DNA of 64,000 nt from Companilactobacillus metriopterae (lineage in GTDB: Bacteria > Bacillota > Bacilli > Lactobacillales > Lactobacillaceae): positions 1-64,000 of the forward strand of contig NZ_RSTD01000001.1 in the NCBI RefSeq assembly GCF_004117915.1, in the 5' to 3' direction. Positions 17,631 through 25,679 of the stretch are shown here, piece after piece. Below the pieces are notes generated by a model, which was not told the DNA's origin, did no database searches, and saw only the letters and a list, made by a program, of their open reading frames with translations. The position numbers were made by a program, and so were the translations under genes. The stretch's first letter is position 1; every line of letters starts with the position of its first letter.

Positions 17631-18404
17631 TTATTTCCTCCTAATTTCTGTCAATAGTGAAACATATTGCTGATAATAATCTATGGTTTCATAAGAATTA
17701 TTCTTATTTGTAATCAAGTAATCCGCATCTGTAAGATTATAGAATACATAAAAATCATTTTTGTTAAGTTTATGTTTATCAGCTGTTATATATTTTGTCG
17801 TCGAATTATTTAAAGCAATATTTTGTAGTTCACCTTCTTCTGTGTTTGCTGTCATTAAATCGGCATTTTTAATTCCATTCACTCCGATAAAAGCTTTGTC
17901 GAATTTTAATGATTCTATAGTATTGTTTGCAACAGTACCTATTAATGTACCCGAACGTTTCCGGTATGTTCCCCCAGTTAGTATAAGTTCACAATCAACA
18001 TTTTCATTGATAAAACTCTGAAAAACATCAACGCTTATTGTTATGACTCTTATGGAATGAACGTCTTTAATATATTGGGCTATAAGTTCTAAAGTAGTTC
18101 CCGGACCGATAAAAATCGTCTCGAAGTCCTTAATCTCATTTGCAGCTATTTTTGCAATTTCTTGTTTTTCCTTTAGATTAATAGAACGTTTATCCCTGAT
18201 AGAAGCTTCTTCACCGGTTGTAGAATTTATTTTTTGTGCGCCCCCATGAATTCTTATGAGTTTGCCAGAGCTTGCTAGCTCGTCTAAATCTCTTCTTATA
18301 GTCATATCAGAAACATTCAATTTCTCAGTAAGGTCATTTACTGTAATGACATTTTTCTCGTCTAAGTTGGATAGTATTTTGATAAATCTCTCTTTTTTTA
18401 ACAA
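17631..18404 (-). CDS. lacR: DeoR-family repressor LacR
   Basis: LacR probably represses this sugar operon and responds to tagatose-6-phosphate, as known for lactococcal LacR. The N-terminal winged helix contains VITVNDLTEKLNVSDMTIRR and the DeoR hallmark RIHGGAQ. The sensor domain follows with FIGPGTT, DCELILTGGTYR and the C-terminal TADKHKLNK. I start at TTG (MLKKERF...), 257 residues, because AGAGG lies seven bases before it. The upstream ATG at 18446 would abut the -10 box of the promoter. It reads into lacABD and is divergent from the PTS. Confidence 0.9.
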   Translation of the reverse strand: MLKKERFIKILSNLDEKNVITVNDLTEKLNVSDMTIRRDLDELASSGKLIRIHGGAQKINSTTGEEASIRDKRSINLKEKQEIAKIAANEIKDFETIFIGPGTTLELIAQYIKDVHSIRVITISVDVFQSFINENVDCELILTGGTYRKRSGTLIGTVANNTIESLKFDKAFIGVNGIKNADLMTANTEEGELQNIALNNSTTKYITADKHKLNKNDFYVFYNLTDADYLITNKNNSYETIDYYQQYVSLLTEIRRK

Positions 18405-18417
18405 GAAATCGCCTCTT

Positions 18418-18434
18418 TTTTGTTTGGTTTTGTT
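18418..18434 (-). promoter_or_regulatory. Candidate LacR operator in the lacR leader
   Basis: On the minus strand AACAAAACCAAACAAAA lies just after the predicted transcription start and just before the ribosome site of lacR. The same 17-base element, with one difference, occurs at the matching place before the divergent PTS gene. Confidence 0.5.
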
Positions 18435-18446
18435 AACTTCAAACAT

Positions 18447-18475
18447 AATTTAACATTACCTTTCGCTTCTGTCAA
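18447..18475 (-). promoter_or_regulatory. lacR-lacABD promoter
   Basis: TTGACA (18475-18470) and TAAATT (18452-18447) are 17 bases apart on the minus strand. This rules out translation from the ATG at 18446. Confidence 0.7.
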
Positions 18476-18524
18476 CACCTGGAAATGCTGATTTAACAGC
18501 GTTGAAAAACATTTCAGGAAAATA

Positions 18525-18552
18525 TTGACATATTTTGTGAAAGCGTTAACAT
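18525..18552 (+). promoter_or_regulatory. Promoter of the GatABC PTS operon
   Basis: A consensus TTGACA (18525-18530) is followed after 16 bases by TAACAT (18547-18552). The region matches the mirror promoter of lacR about 50 bases away. Confidence 0.65.
18538..18551 (+). promoter_or_regulatory. cre site (CcpA box)
   Basis: TGAAAGCGTTAACA agrees with the consensus TGWNANCGNTNWCA at every fixed position. It covers the spacer and -10 box, so CcpA binding should repress the PTS operon when a preferred sugar is present. Confidence 0.8.
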
Positions 18553-18561
18553 ATAGTTGCA

Positions 18562-18578
18562 AACAAAAACAAACAAAA
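18562..18578 (+). promoter_or_regulatory. Candidate LacR operator in the PTS leader
   Basis: AACAAAAACAAACAAAA lies just after the predicted transcription start and just before the ribosome site. It differs by one base from the element in the lacR leader. Confidence 0.5.
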
Positions 18579-18587
18579 GGGCAGGCG

Positions 18588-19100
18588 ATGTATATGACTG
18601 TGGAAACGACAGATAAATTGTTCTATTCAGAAGAGGTTTTTATATCAAACGCTAACAGCCAAGTTGAAGTTTTCGAGGAAATATATAAGAAATTGTATAA
18701 GGAAGATTTAGTTACGAAAGAATTTTTAGCCAATTTAGAAGAACGAGAAAAAAATTATCCTACAGGAATAGATATGTCAGTAGTTTCAACTCAAATTCCT
18801 AATATTGCGATTCCGCATACAGAAAGTGAATTTGTAAAAACAACTATGGTTGTACCCGTGAAATTAAAAAATGAAATTACTTTTAACAATATGATTGACC
18901 CTTCGAAGAATTTTAAAGTTAAATTTCTATTTATGATTTTGAATGATAATCCAGAAGGCCAATCAAATATTTTAGCAAGAATAATGGATTTTATGTCAAG
19001 AACTTCTGAGAATGAATTAATTACCTTTTTTAAATTAGAAGATACTGAGAGTATCTACAAATTTCTAACCAGAAAATTTGCGCAGTATGCACAAGATTAA
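18588..19100 (+). CDS. gatA: PTS sugar transporter EIIA (galactitol/fructose type)
   Basis: EIIA passes phosphate from HPr to EIIB. The 170-residue protein has the PTS_EIIA type-2 fold with the phosphorylated histidine in NIAIPHTE (His77). I start at the ATG after AAAGGGCAGG. An upstream in-frame TTG is the -35 box itself and cannot be used. It is the first of three PTS genes (A, B, C as separate proteins), the arrangement of the Gat family. Substrate by context: galactose or a related hexitol. Confidence 0.88.
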   Translation: MYMTVETTDKLFYSEEVFISNANSQVEVFEEIYKKLYKEDLVTKEFLANLEEREKNYPTGIDMSVVSTQIPNIAIPHTESEFVKTTMVVPVKLKNEITFNNMIDPSKNFKVKFLFMILNDNPEGQSNILARIMDFMSRTSENELITFFKLEDTESIYKFLTRKFAQYAQD

Positions 19101-19118
19101 ATTAAAAGGAGAAAAATT

Positions 19119-19415
19119 ATGTTTAAAATTTTAGCAGCTTGTGGAGCAGGAGTAAATTCATCACATCAAATTAAGGATGCACTTGAAACGGAAATGAAAA
19201 ATCGTGGTTATGATGTTCAGTGCGATGCAGTAATGGTAAAAGATATTACAGAAGATATGATTGGAAATTATGATTTATTTACCCCAATTTCAAAAACAGA
19301 TTTAGGATTTAACATTAGTATTCCTGAGGTTGATGCAGGACCTATTTTGTATCGCATGCCTGCTATGGCAAAACCTGTATATGATCAAGTAGAAGAAGCA
19401 ATAAAAAATAGCTAA
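19119..19415 (+). CDS. gatB: PTS sugar transporter EIIB (galactitol type)
   Basis: This 98-residue EIIB carries phosphate on a cysteine. The P-loop reads LAACGAGVNSSHQI, with Cys8 as the active residue. The rest follows the PTS_IIB lactose/cellobiose-like fold of the Gat family. It lies 18 bases after EIIA and 27 before EIIC, each with a clear ribosome site. Confidence 0.9.
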   Translation: MFKILAACGAGVNSSHQIKDALETEMKNRGYDVQCDAVMVKDITEDMIGNYDLFTPISKTDLGFNISIPEVDAGPILYRMPAMAKPVYDQVEEAIKNS

Positions 19416-19442
19416 TAAAAAAGATTTTTTGAGGTGAGAATT

Positions 19443-20852
19443 ATGACTCAGATAGTTGACTTTGCCAATTCTATTTTTAAACCATTGATAGATCTTGGCG
19501 CAGCACCATTAATGATGATTGTTTTAACGCTAATCGCTCTAATTTTTAGAGTTAAATTTTCAAAAGCTTTGGAGGGTGGTATTAAGTTAGCTATCGCTCT
19601 AACTGCAATTGGATCAGTTATTGGTATTTTAACAACAACATTCCAAAGTGCCTTAACTGCATTTGTTAAATCAACAGGAATAAGTTTATCGGTCACTGAT
19701 GTAGGTTGGGCTCCACTTGCTACAATAACTTGGGGCTCACCTTATACATTGTTTTTCTTAATGATTATGTTGATTGTAAATTTAATCATGTTAGTTTGGA
19801 ATAAAACAAATACATTGGATGTTGATATTTTCGATATCTGGCATTTATCATTTATTGGTTTGTTAACAATGTTTTTTGGAGCGAATATATTTATTGCAAC
19901 AATTTTGGTTGTTTTTGTTGGAATCTTAAAAATTATTAATTCTGATTTAATGAAACCTACATTTAATGATTTGATGGGAGCTCCTGAATCAAACCCTATG
20001 ACCACTACACACATGAATTATATGATGAATCCATTTATCATGATATTTGATAAAATATTCGATGTGCTCTTCCCATGGTTAGATAGATTTGATTTTGATG
20101 CAGCAACCTTGAATAGAAAAATCGGATTTTGGGGTAGTAAGTTTGCAATTGGTATTTATTTAGGTATCTTTATAGGATTACTATCTCATCAAGGAATGAA
20201 GGAAATATTTGTATTATCATTCACTGCAGCATTTACACTAGAGTTGTTCTCAATTATTGGATCATGGTTTATTGCGGCCGTAGAACCACTGTCACAAGGA
20301 ATTACTGATTTTGCTAATTCCAAACTTGAAGGTCGTGAGTTAAATGTTGGTTTGGACTGGCCATTTCTTGCCGGTCGTGCAGAAATTTGGGCAGCTGCAA
20401 ATGTTTTGGCACCTATTATGCTGTTAGAAGCACTGGTCTTACCAGGAAATAAAATTCTACCTCTAGGTGGAATAATTGCTATGGGTGTTACACCGGCATT
20501 ATTAGTAGTTACAAGAGGTAAAATAATAAGAATGATTGTTATTGGTACAATAGAATTACCATTATTCTTATGGGCAGGAACTTTGTCTGCACCTTTCATT
20601 ACTCAAACAGCTAAAGCTGTAGGTGCTTTCCCAAAGGGATTGTCAGCATCAACATTGATTTCACATTCGACAATGGAAGGACCTATTGAAAAATTCTTGG
20701 CTTACTTAGTTGGTAATGCATCTAAGGGTCAGATTGAATTTATTATTTATGCAATATTAGCTCTTGCTGCATATCTACTAGTATTTATGTGGTATGCACA
20801 TGAAATGAAAAAAAGAAATATTGCTTATAAAGAAGCTGCAGAAGCTAAATAA
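19443..20852 (+). CDS. gatC: PTS sugar transporter EIIC (galactitol family)
   Basis: EIIC is the membrane permease that moves and phosphorylates the sugar. The 469-residue protein has about ten helices and Gat-family segments such as ALEGGIKLAIALTAIG and LEGRELNVGLDWPFLAGRAE. I start at ATG 19443. A GTG nine bases earlier lies within the GAGGTG ribosome site. Beside lacABD, a product already phosphorylated at C6, such as galactose-6-phosphate, fits best. No galactitol-phosphate dehydrogenase (gatD) is here. Confidence 0.9.
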   Translation: MTQIVDFANSIFKPLIDLGAAPLMMIVLTLIALIFRVKFSKALEGGIKLAIALTAIGSVIGILTTTFQSALTAFVKSTGISLSVTDVGWAPLATITWGSPYTLFFLMIMLIVNLIMLVWNKTNTLDVDIFDIWHLSFIGLLTMFFGANIFIATILVVFVGILKIINSDLMKPTFNDLMGAPESNPMTTTHMNYMMNPFIMIFDKIFDVLFPWLDRFDFDAATLNRKIGFWGSKFAIGIYLGIFIGLLSHQGMKEIFVLSFTAAFTLELFSIIGSWFIAAVEPLSQGITDFANSKLEGRELNVGLDWPFLAGRAEIWAAANVLAPIMLLEALVLPGNKILPLGGIIAMGVTPALLVVTRGKIIRMIVIGTIELPLFLWAGTLSAPFITQTAKAVGAFPKGLSASTLISHSTMEGPIEKFLAYLVGNASKGQIEFIIYAILALAAYLLVFMWYAHEMKKRNIAYKEAAEAK

Positions 20853-20855
20853 AAT

Positions 20856-20886
20856 AAAAAAGACCTCAATTTGAGGTCTTTTTTTA
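20856..20886. terminator. Bidirectional terminator after gatC, duplicate of 15591-15621
   Basis: The hairpin AGACCTC/GAGGTCT with A6 and T7 flanks is identical over 31 bases to the terminator before lacD. It serves gatC and the converging peptidase gene. Confidence 0.9.
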
Positions 20887-21789
20887 ATCGTTAAAATTAT
20901 CAGATTCTACATCTCGAATGAATTTCTTCAAATGATCAAAGTATACTGGAGGGTTATCAATCATGTGATGATGACCTCCGTTTGGTGTTGTTTCTAGTCT
21001 TGCATGTGGAATTTCTTTTTGCATAATTTTTGCAGTAGAAATTGGCATACTTTCGTGTTCTCCAAAGGTTAGAAGGGTAGGCACTGTTATATTTTTAAGA
21101 TGATTTCTAAAATGCCAATCTTTAAGCTTACCTGTAATAACAAACTCATTATCACCTTGGAATACATTGTATACATCTGTTGCCATTGTGCTTATTACGT
21201 GTGAGATAGCTGCAGGTTGCTTACGGTCAATATATTCAGCATTTAAAACATCAACGTATTCTTGATAAGTTTTGTCTTCAAGATCGTTCTCTGCTTCTTT
21301 TTCTTCCATATACTTAACTTTCTCTGGACCTAAAGCATCCATACGACATTGGTTAATACTTGTAACATATTCATCAATTTCGTCCACCATACTTGAAATG
21401 ATAGCGCCCTTTAAATGATCGCCGTATTTTTCAGCGTACATTTGTACAAGAGCTCCACCCCATGATTGTCCAATTAAGTAAAAATTATCCAATCCTAATT
21501 TTTGACGAACTTCTTCTACTTCGTCCAAAAAATAATCGTATGTTAGGTATTTTTCAGCAATTTCAGGGTCAGAATAATCAGGTTGATCTGAATACCATGA
21601 TCCAAGTTGATCATACATTGATACTTGAACGCCTAAATCAGCAAGTTCTTTACCAAAGTTTTCCCAATATTCATGTGTTCCACCAGGTCCGCCGTGAAGA
21701 CAAAGTAATTGAATATCTCCTTCACCTTGTGTATTAGTCCATAGATGGTATCCGTTATCTAATGTAATAATCGTTGTTCCTTGTTTCAT
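20884..21789 (-). CDS. pip: Proline iminopeptidase (S33 family)
   Basis: This cytoplasmic alpha/beta hydrolase of 301 residues should release N-terminal proline from peptides. The oxyanion motif HGGPG is at 32-36 and the nucleophile elbow GQSWGG has Ser108. The family segment YDQLGSWYSDQPD and the histidine in GGHHHM are present. At the usual catalytic aspartate the sequence reads GEHES, so glutamate or another residue may serve. AAGGAGATG gives the start. It complements the peptide uptake genes in the window. Confidence 0.88.
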   Translation of the reverse strand: MKQGTTIITLDNGYHLWTNTQGEGDIQLLCLHGGPGGTHEYWENFGKELADLGVQVSMYDQLGSWYSDQPDYSDPEIAEKYLTYDYFLDEVEEVRQKLGLDNFYLIGQSWGGALVQMYAEKYGDHLKGAIISSMVDEIDEYVTSINQCRMDALGPEKVKYMEEKEAENDLEDKTYQEYVDVLNAEYIDRKQPAAISHVISTMATDVYNVFQGDNEFVITGKLKDWHFRNHLKNITVPTLLTFGEHESMPISTAKIMQKEIPHARLETTPNGGHHHMIDNPPVYFDHLKKFIRDVESDNFND

Positions 21790-21972
21790 ATATAGTCATC
21801 TCCTTATGCTTAACAGTATATGACTATATATAAAATAATCAAAAGTAATTTTAGAGTCTAACTGTTGGAACTTCAATTCACCTTATCGTATAATATTTGG
21901 CAACTTATTTGAGTGTCAAAAGAAGTTTTTATAAATTTTGAAAATTGAGTTTTATAAATTTTTTATATAATT

Positions 21973-22001
21973 TTGATATATTAAGTCATAAATGTTAACA
22001 T
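21973..22001 (+). promoter_or_regulatory. helD promoter
   Basis: TTGATA (21973-21978) and TAACAT (21996-22001) are spaced by 17 bases, and transcription would begin about 20 bases before the start codon. Confidence 0.55.
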
Positions 22002-22011
22002 ATTATGACTT
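21983..22011. promoter_or_regulatory. Inverted repeat over the helD -10 region
   Basis: Nine-base arms AAGTCATAA and TTATGACTT are separated by 11 bases that include GTTAAC. The element covers the spacer, -10 box and start site, as expected for an operator. Confidence 0.5.
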
Positions 22012-22027
22012 TAATTAAGGGGACAAC

Positions 22028-24334
22028 ATGACAAATCAAACTGAGATGAATCAACTAGATGAATTGCAATTAGAGAAAGATCATCTAGATTTCGTTGTAG
22101 ATAATATCAGAGTTGCCAAGGATTCTTTGCAAGAAAAGATAGAATTAGCTGAAGGTGACCTTAAAGAAATCAATAACGCATTTGGCGATATACATGTTGG
22201 TATGGATGGCGATGGCATATCAATGGATGCGGCACTTTCAATTCATCAACAACAACAGATGTTGAACGAAAGAAATAATAGTTGGCGTCAATCTAAACAA
22301 AGGTTGGATATCTTAAGCCGACTAGAAAAAACACCATTTTTTGCACGATTGGATTTTCAGGAAAAAGGTGAACCTAAAAAAGAACAAGTTTACATTGGTT
22401 TGAGTTCTTTTACAGATGCAAATGATAAATTTTTAGTTTACGATTGGCGCGCACCCATTTCATCGATATACTACGATGGTAATTTGGGAAATGTTACCTA
22501 TCAAACTCCAGATGGTGAGCAAACTGTTGATTTATTCTTAAAACGACAATTTTTAGTTGAAGATGGCCAAATCTCAACTTATTTTGATACCCAAGAAACT
22601 ATTGGCGATCAAATGTTGTTAGAAGTTTTAGATGGACGTTCATCTACTAAGATGAAAGGGATAGTTAAAACTATTCAAAAGGAACAAAATAAGATAATTA
22701 GAGATACAGACTCTAAATTGTTATTTGTTCAAGGAGCTGCCGGATCTGGAAAGACTTCAGCAATTCTACAAAGAATTGCCTTTCTTCTATATAGATATCG
22801 TGGGAATTTAACATCTAGTCAGGTTGTAATGTTCTCACCTAATATGTTATTCAACGACTATATCCAAAATGTCTTACCTGAAATGGGTGAGCAAAATATG
22901 GTTCAGATGACATACAATCAATTCTTAGCACGAAGACTTCCTAATTTGACTGTTGAGAATTTGGCAGATCAATTTGAAAAAACAATTGATCCAGAGAAGA
23001 AGAAAATTTCAAAATATATTACTGATATAGACTTCTTTAAACTATTAACTAATTATTCCAATTTATTAAATCAAAGTGGTGTCAGTTTCAAAGACATTAA
23101 ATTCCAAGGAAAAGTATTTATATCTAAAGAAAAAATAGCTGAAATTTATTATAGTTATGGTTCACAATACAACCTTGGTAATAGATTAGATGCTACAGTT
23201 ACAAGACTTGTAAAATTGTTGAATCGTAAAATCAATTCTGAAATGAGAGCAAAATGGGTTTCAGAAAGAATCGAAAATCTCAGCTCTGAAGAATTACAAG
23301 CAATGTATCGAACCTCAGATCAGGAATTTAAGAATGGGGATGAGGAACAGAAATACCTTGCACGTAAAATTGTTACTGCGTCTCTTCAAAAAGTTTACAA
23401 ACGAATAATTCATTTCCAATTTTTAAATGTTTCAACAAATTATTTGAATTTCTTAAGGTCAGTTCCTCAAATTGCTGAATTAGATAAGTATGGAATTACA
23501 GAACAAAATTGGGATGATTATGTTCAGAATTTCATTGATACTTTTAATAATAAGCAAATCTCAATGGATAATTTGACGCCATATTTGTATCTATACGATT
23601 TGGTAACAGGTAGTAAACCGGAATTAGATATGAAGTTTGTTTTTATAGATGAGATACAAGACTACACACCATTCCAATTGGCGTATATGAAATACAGATT
23701 CCCAAGAGCTCGCTATACGATGCTTGGTGATTTGAATCAGTCAATTTTCACAAAGAAAAATTCTCAAACATTGCTGTCAGAAGTTCAAGGACTATTTGAT
23801 ATTGATGATACAAAAGTTGTTCAACTAACACATTCGTACCGTTCAACAAAGCAGATTACTAATTATACAAAAGCAATTTTGACTAACGGTCAAAAAATTG
23901 AACCGTTCAATCGAGAAGGCGATTTGCCAAATGTTGTTATCGATAAAGATGTTTCAACAGGTATAAAAACTGTAGTAAAACAACTCAATGAAAATATTCA
24001 AAATGAATATACAACGGCTATTATTGCGAAGACGCTAGATGATGCCAAAAAAGTCCATGATCTTCTAAAAAAAGAAAATGTTAGATCAACATTGATTAGC
24101 TCTGAAAATCAACGGTTGGCATCAGGAACAATAGTTGTTCCATCGTATCTTGCAAAAGGGTTGGAATTTGATGCTGTCATTTTCTGGGATGCTTCAAAAG
24201 ATGTCTTTACAGATGATGAGCAACAATTAGTTTATACAATTTGTTCTCGTGCTATGCATAAACTTACAGTTATAGCGATAAACGAACTGTCATCATTATT
24301 GTCTAAAATACCAACGGAATATTATTCAAAATAA
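22028..24334 (+). CDS. helD: RNA polymerase recycling helicase HelD
   Basis: HelD is a UvrD-like ATPase that enters RNA polymerase and frees stalled or post-termination complexes. The 768-residue protein matches the class I length. The N-terminal coiled coil (residues about 5-110) is the arm that reaches the secondary channel. The motor has Walker A QGAAGSGKTSAILQRIAF, the Walker B motif VFIDEIQDYTPFQ, the motif LTHSYRSTKQIT and a C-terminal 2A domain. AAGGGG precedes the ATG. The gene stands alone between an operator-like repeat and a terminator. Confidence 0.92.
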   Translation: MTNQTEMNQLDELQLEKDHLDFVVDNIRVAKDSLQEKIELAEGDLKEINNAFGDIHVGMDGDGISMDAALSIHQQQQMLNERNNSWRQSKQRLDILSRLEKTPFFARLDFQEKGEPKKEQVYIGLSSFTDANDKFLVYDWRAPISSIYYDGNLGNVTYQTPDGEQTVDLFLKRQFLVEDGQISTYFDTQETIGDQMLLEVLDGRSSTKMKGIVKTIQKEQNKIIRDTDSKLLFVQGAAGSGKTSAILQRIAFLLYRYRGNLTSSQVVMFSPNMLFNDYIQNVLPEMGEQNMVQMTYNQFLARRLPNLTVENLADQFEKTIDPEKKKISKYITDIDFFKLLTNYSNLLNQSGVSFKDIKFQGKVFISKEKIAEIYYSYGSQYNLGNRLDATVTRLVKLLNRKINSEMRAKWVSERIENLSSEELQAMYRTSDQEFKNGDEEQKYLARKIVTASLQKVYKRIIHFQFLNVSTNYLNFLRSVPQIAELDKYGITEQNWDDYVQNFIDTFNNKQISMDNLTPYLYLYDLVTGSKPELDMKFVFIDEIQDYTPFQLAYMKYRFPRARYTMLGDLNQSIFTKKNSQTLLSEVQGLFDIDDTKVVQLTHSYRSTKQITNYTKAILTNGQKIEPFNREGDLPNVVIDKDVSTGIKTVVKQLNENIQNEYTTAIIAKTLDDAKKVHDLLKKENVRSTLISSENQRLASGTIVVPSYLAKGLEFDAVIFWDASKDVFTDDEQQLVYTICSRAMHKLTVIAINELSSLLSKIPTEYYSK

Positions 24335-24366
24335 AAGCTCACACTTAATTGTGCGAGCTTTTTTTG
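24333..24366 (+). terminator. helD terminator
   Basis: AAAAGCTC/GAGCTTTT plus CAC/GTG with one mismatch forms a long stem, followed by T7. Confidence 0.85.
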
Positions 24367-24400
24367 ACCGTTTAGTAATCAAAAAATACCACTTATACAA

Positions 24401-24411
24401 ATACGGTATAC
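24401..24411 (+). promoter_or_regulatory. Repeated ATACGGTATAC at the LytTR promoter
   Basis: ATACGGTATAC overlaps the -10 box TATACT (24407-24412). An exact copy lies inside the coding region at 24611-24621. The -35 area has no consensus, so an activator, perhaps the LytTR protein itself, may be needed. Confidence 0.3.
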
Positions 24412-24462
24412 TAAGAATAAATGATGTGGTCTAATAATATTAAGCGAAAGGGGGATTGAATT

Positions 24463-24915
24463 TTGAAAGTTAAATTAGATATTTCAGATGAATATTCTGA
24501 GAAGACAATTGTAATTCAATCTCCTAAAGATGATCAAGAAGTTGTAGATTTAGTTCAAAAGTTAGAGTCAATGATTCAAGAATTACAAAAAATTTCTGGT
24601 TATCATGATGATACGGTATACCAACTAGATCTTACAGAAGTTTTGTTTTTTGAAACTAATGACCGTGATGTCTATGCTCATACAAGTGATAATTCTTATC
24701 GAGTTAATCAAAGATTGTATGAGTTAGAAGAGATATTACCAGCAAACTTTATCAGAGTATCAAAATCTACAATTTTAAATTTAGATCAAGTTCGTTCGCT
24801 AACTCGATCAGTTACAGGAAATTTGATTGAGTTTAAGAATTCTTATAAACAAGTTTATGTATCACGAAGATTTTATAAGGATGTAAAAATAAAACTAGGG
24901 AAGAAGGATTATTAA
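24463..24915 (+). CDS. LytTR-domain transcriptional regulator
   Basis: This 150-residue protein has an N-terminal region of about 45 residues and a C-terminal LytTR DNA-binding domain. Recognisable parts are the strand LDLTEVLFFETNDRDVYAHT, the helix RLYELEEILPANFIRVSKST, and ILNLDQVRSL. It has no receiver domain. The start is TTG behind AAAGGGGG. It is followed two bases later by a LiaF-like membrane protein, a pairing seen often in Gram-positives. Its signal is unknown. Confidence 0.85.
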   Translation: MKVKLDISDEYSEKTIVIQSPKDDQEVVDLVQKLESMIQELQKISGYHDDTVYQLDLTEVLFFETNDRDVYAHTSDNSYRVNQRLYELEEILPANFIRVSKSTILNLDQVRSLTRSVTGNLIEFKNSYKQVYVSRRFYKDVKIKLGKKDY

Positions 24916-24917
24916 TT

Positions 24918-25646
24918 ATGAGACAAAGATGGTTTTGGGGCGTTTTCTTCGTTCTAGGCGCAGCCATTTTGGCAGCAAGTCAAATGAATCTAATCACTTA
25001 TAATATTGGATTTTGGTCTATTTTAGCTTCAGTATTTTTAGTAGCTGCTTTTGTACAGAGTTTGGTACATATGCAAGTAACAGGTGCAGTTTTTTCACTA
25101 GCATTTCTGGCAATGATATTCTCAAAACCTTTGGGCATATCTAGCCTAGTTCCGTGGACTGTTATTGGAATTGCAGTATTATTGTCAATTGGATTATCAT
25201 TAATATTTAGACCTCTGATTATTAGAGAACATCAGAGAAGATATGTTAATTATTACAAAAAAAAAATAATGTCTTATGGACAAAATTTTGGCAATAGTGA
25301 TGTAAAAACTGTTGATAATCCTGACGTAAATGTTCAGGTTAGAATGTCACAGGGAATCAGATATATAGAATCAGACGATTTTAGAAGTGCTAATATCACA
25401 GTTTCAATGGGTGATGCTAAAGTCTATTTTGAAAATGTCACAGTAGAAGATGAAGCAAGTATTTATGTTGACTGTTCACTAGGTAATGTAGATTTATTTA
25501 TTCCAAGAGAATGGAATATCAATAATAGAATCAATAACACTTTGAGTGGCTTGTCTGAGAGTGGTCGTCCTGTAAAAGGTGACGGTCCTAAAGTGAATAT
25601 CGAAGGTAATCTATACCTATCAGGAATGAAAATTACATATATTTAA
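24918..25646 (+). CDS. LiaF-like membrane protein
   Basis: This 242-residue protein has four hydrophobic segments in the first 100 residues and a soluble C-terminal domain rich in beta strands (NITVSMGDAKVYFENVTVED). The layout resembles the LiaF/cell wall-active antibiotic response proteins. It is probably made with the LytTR regulator and may sense the envelope or hold the regulator in check. That role is inferred from the gene pair, not shown by a motif. Confidence 0.7.
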   Translation: MRQRWFWGVFFVLGAAILAASQMNLITYNIGFWSILASVFLVAAFVQSLVHMQVTGAVFSLAFLAMIFSKPLGISSLVPWTVIGIAVLLSIGLSLIFRPLIIREHQRRYVNYYKKKIMSYGQNFGNSDVKTVDNPDVNVQVRMSQGIRYIESDDFRSANITVSMGDAKVYFENVTVEDEASIYVDCSLGNVDLFIPREWNINNRINNTLSGLSESGRPVKGDGPKVNIEGNLYLSGMKITYI

Positions 25647-25679
25647 AAAAGAAGACATCAGCTGATGTCTTCTTTTTTA
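25645..25679. terminator. Palindromic bidirectional terminator
   Basis: AAGAAGACATCAG and CTGATGTCTTCTT form an almost loopless palindrome flanked by A and T tracts. It ends both the LiaF-like gene and the converging GPP34-like gene. Confidence 0.85.

Noticed and set aside
18405-18446. ATG start of lacR 14 codons upstream
   Set aside because: It abuts the -10 box of the lacR promoter and has no ribosome site, while TTG 18404 has AGAGG.
18525-18587. Upstream TTG start of the EIIA gene
   Set aside because: This TTG is part of the TTGACA promoter box and the transcript would begin after it.
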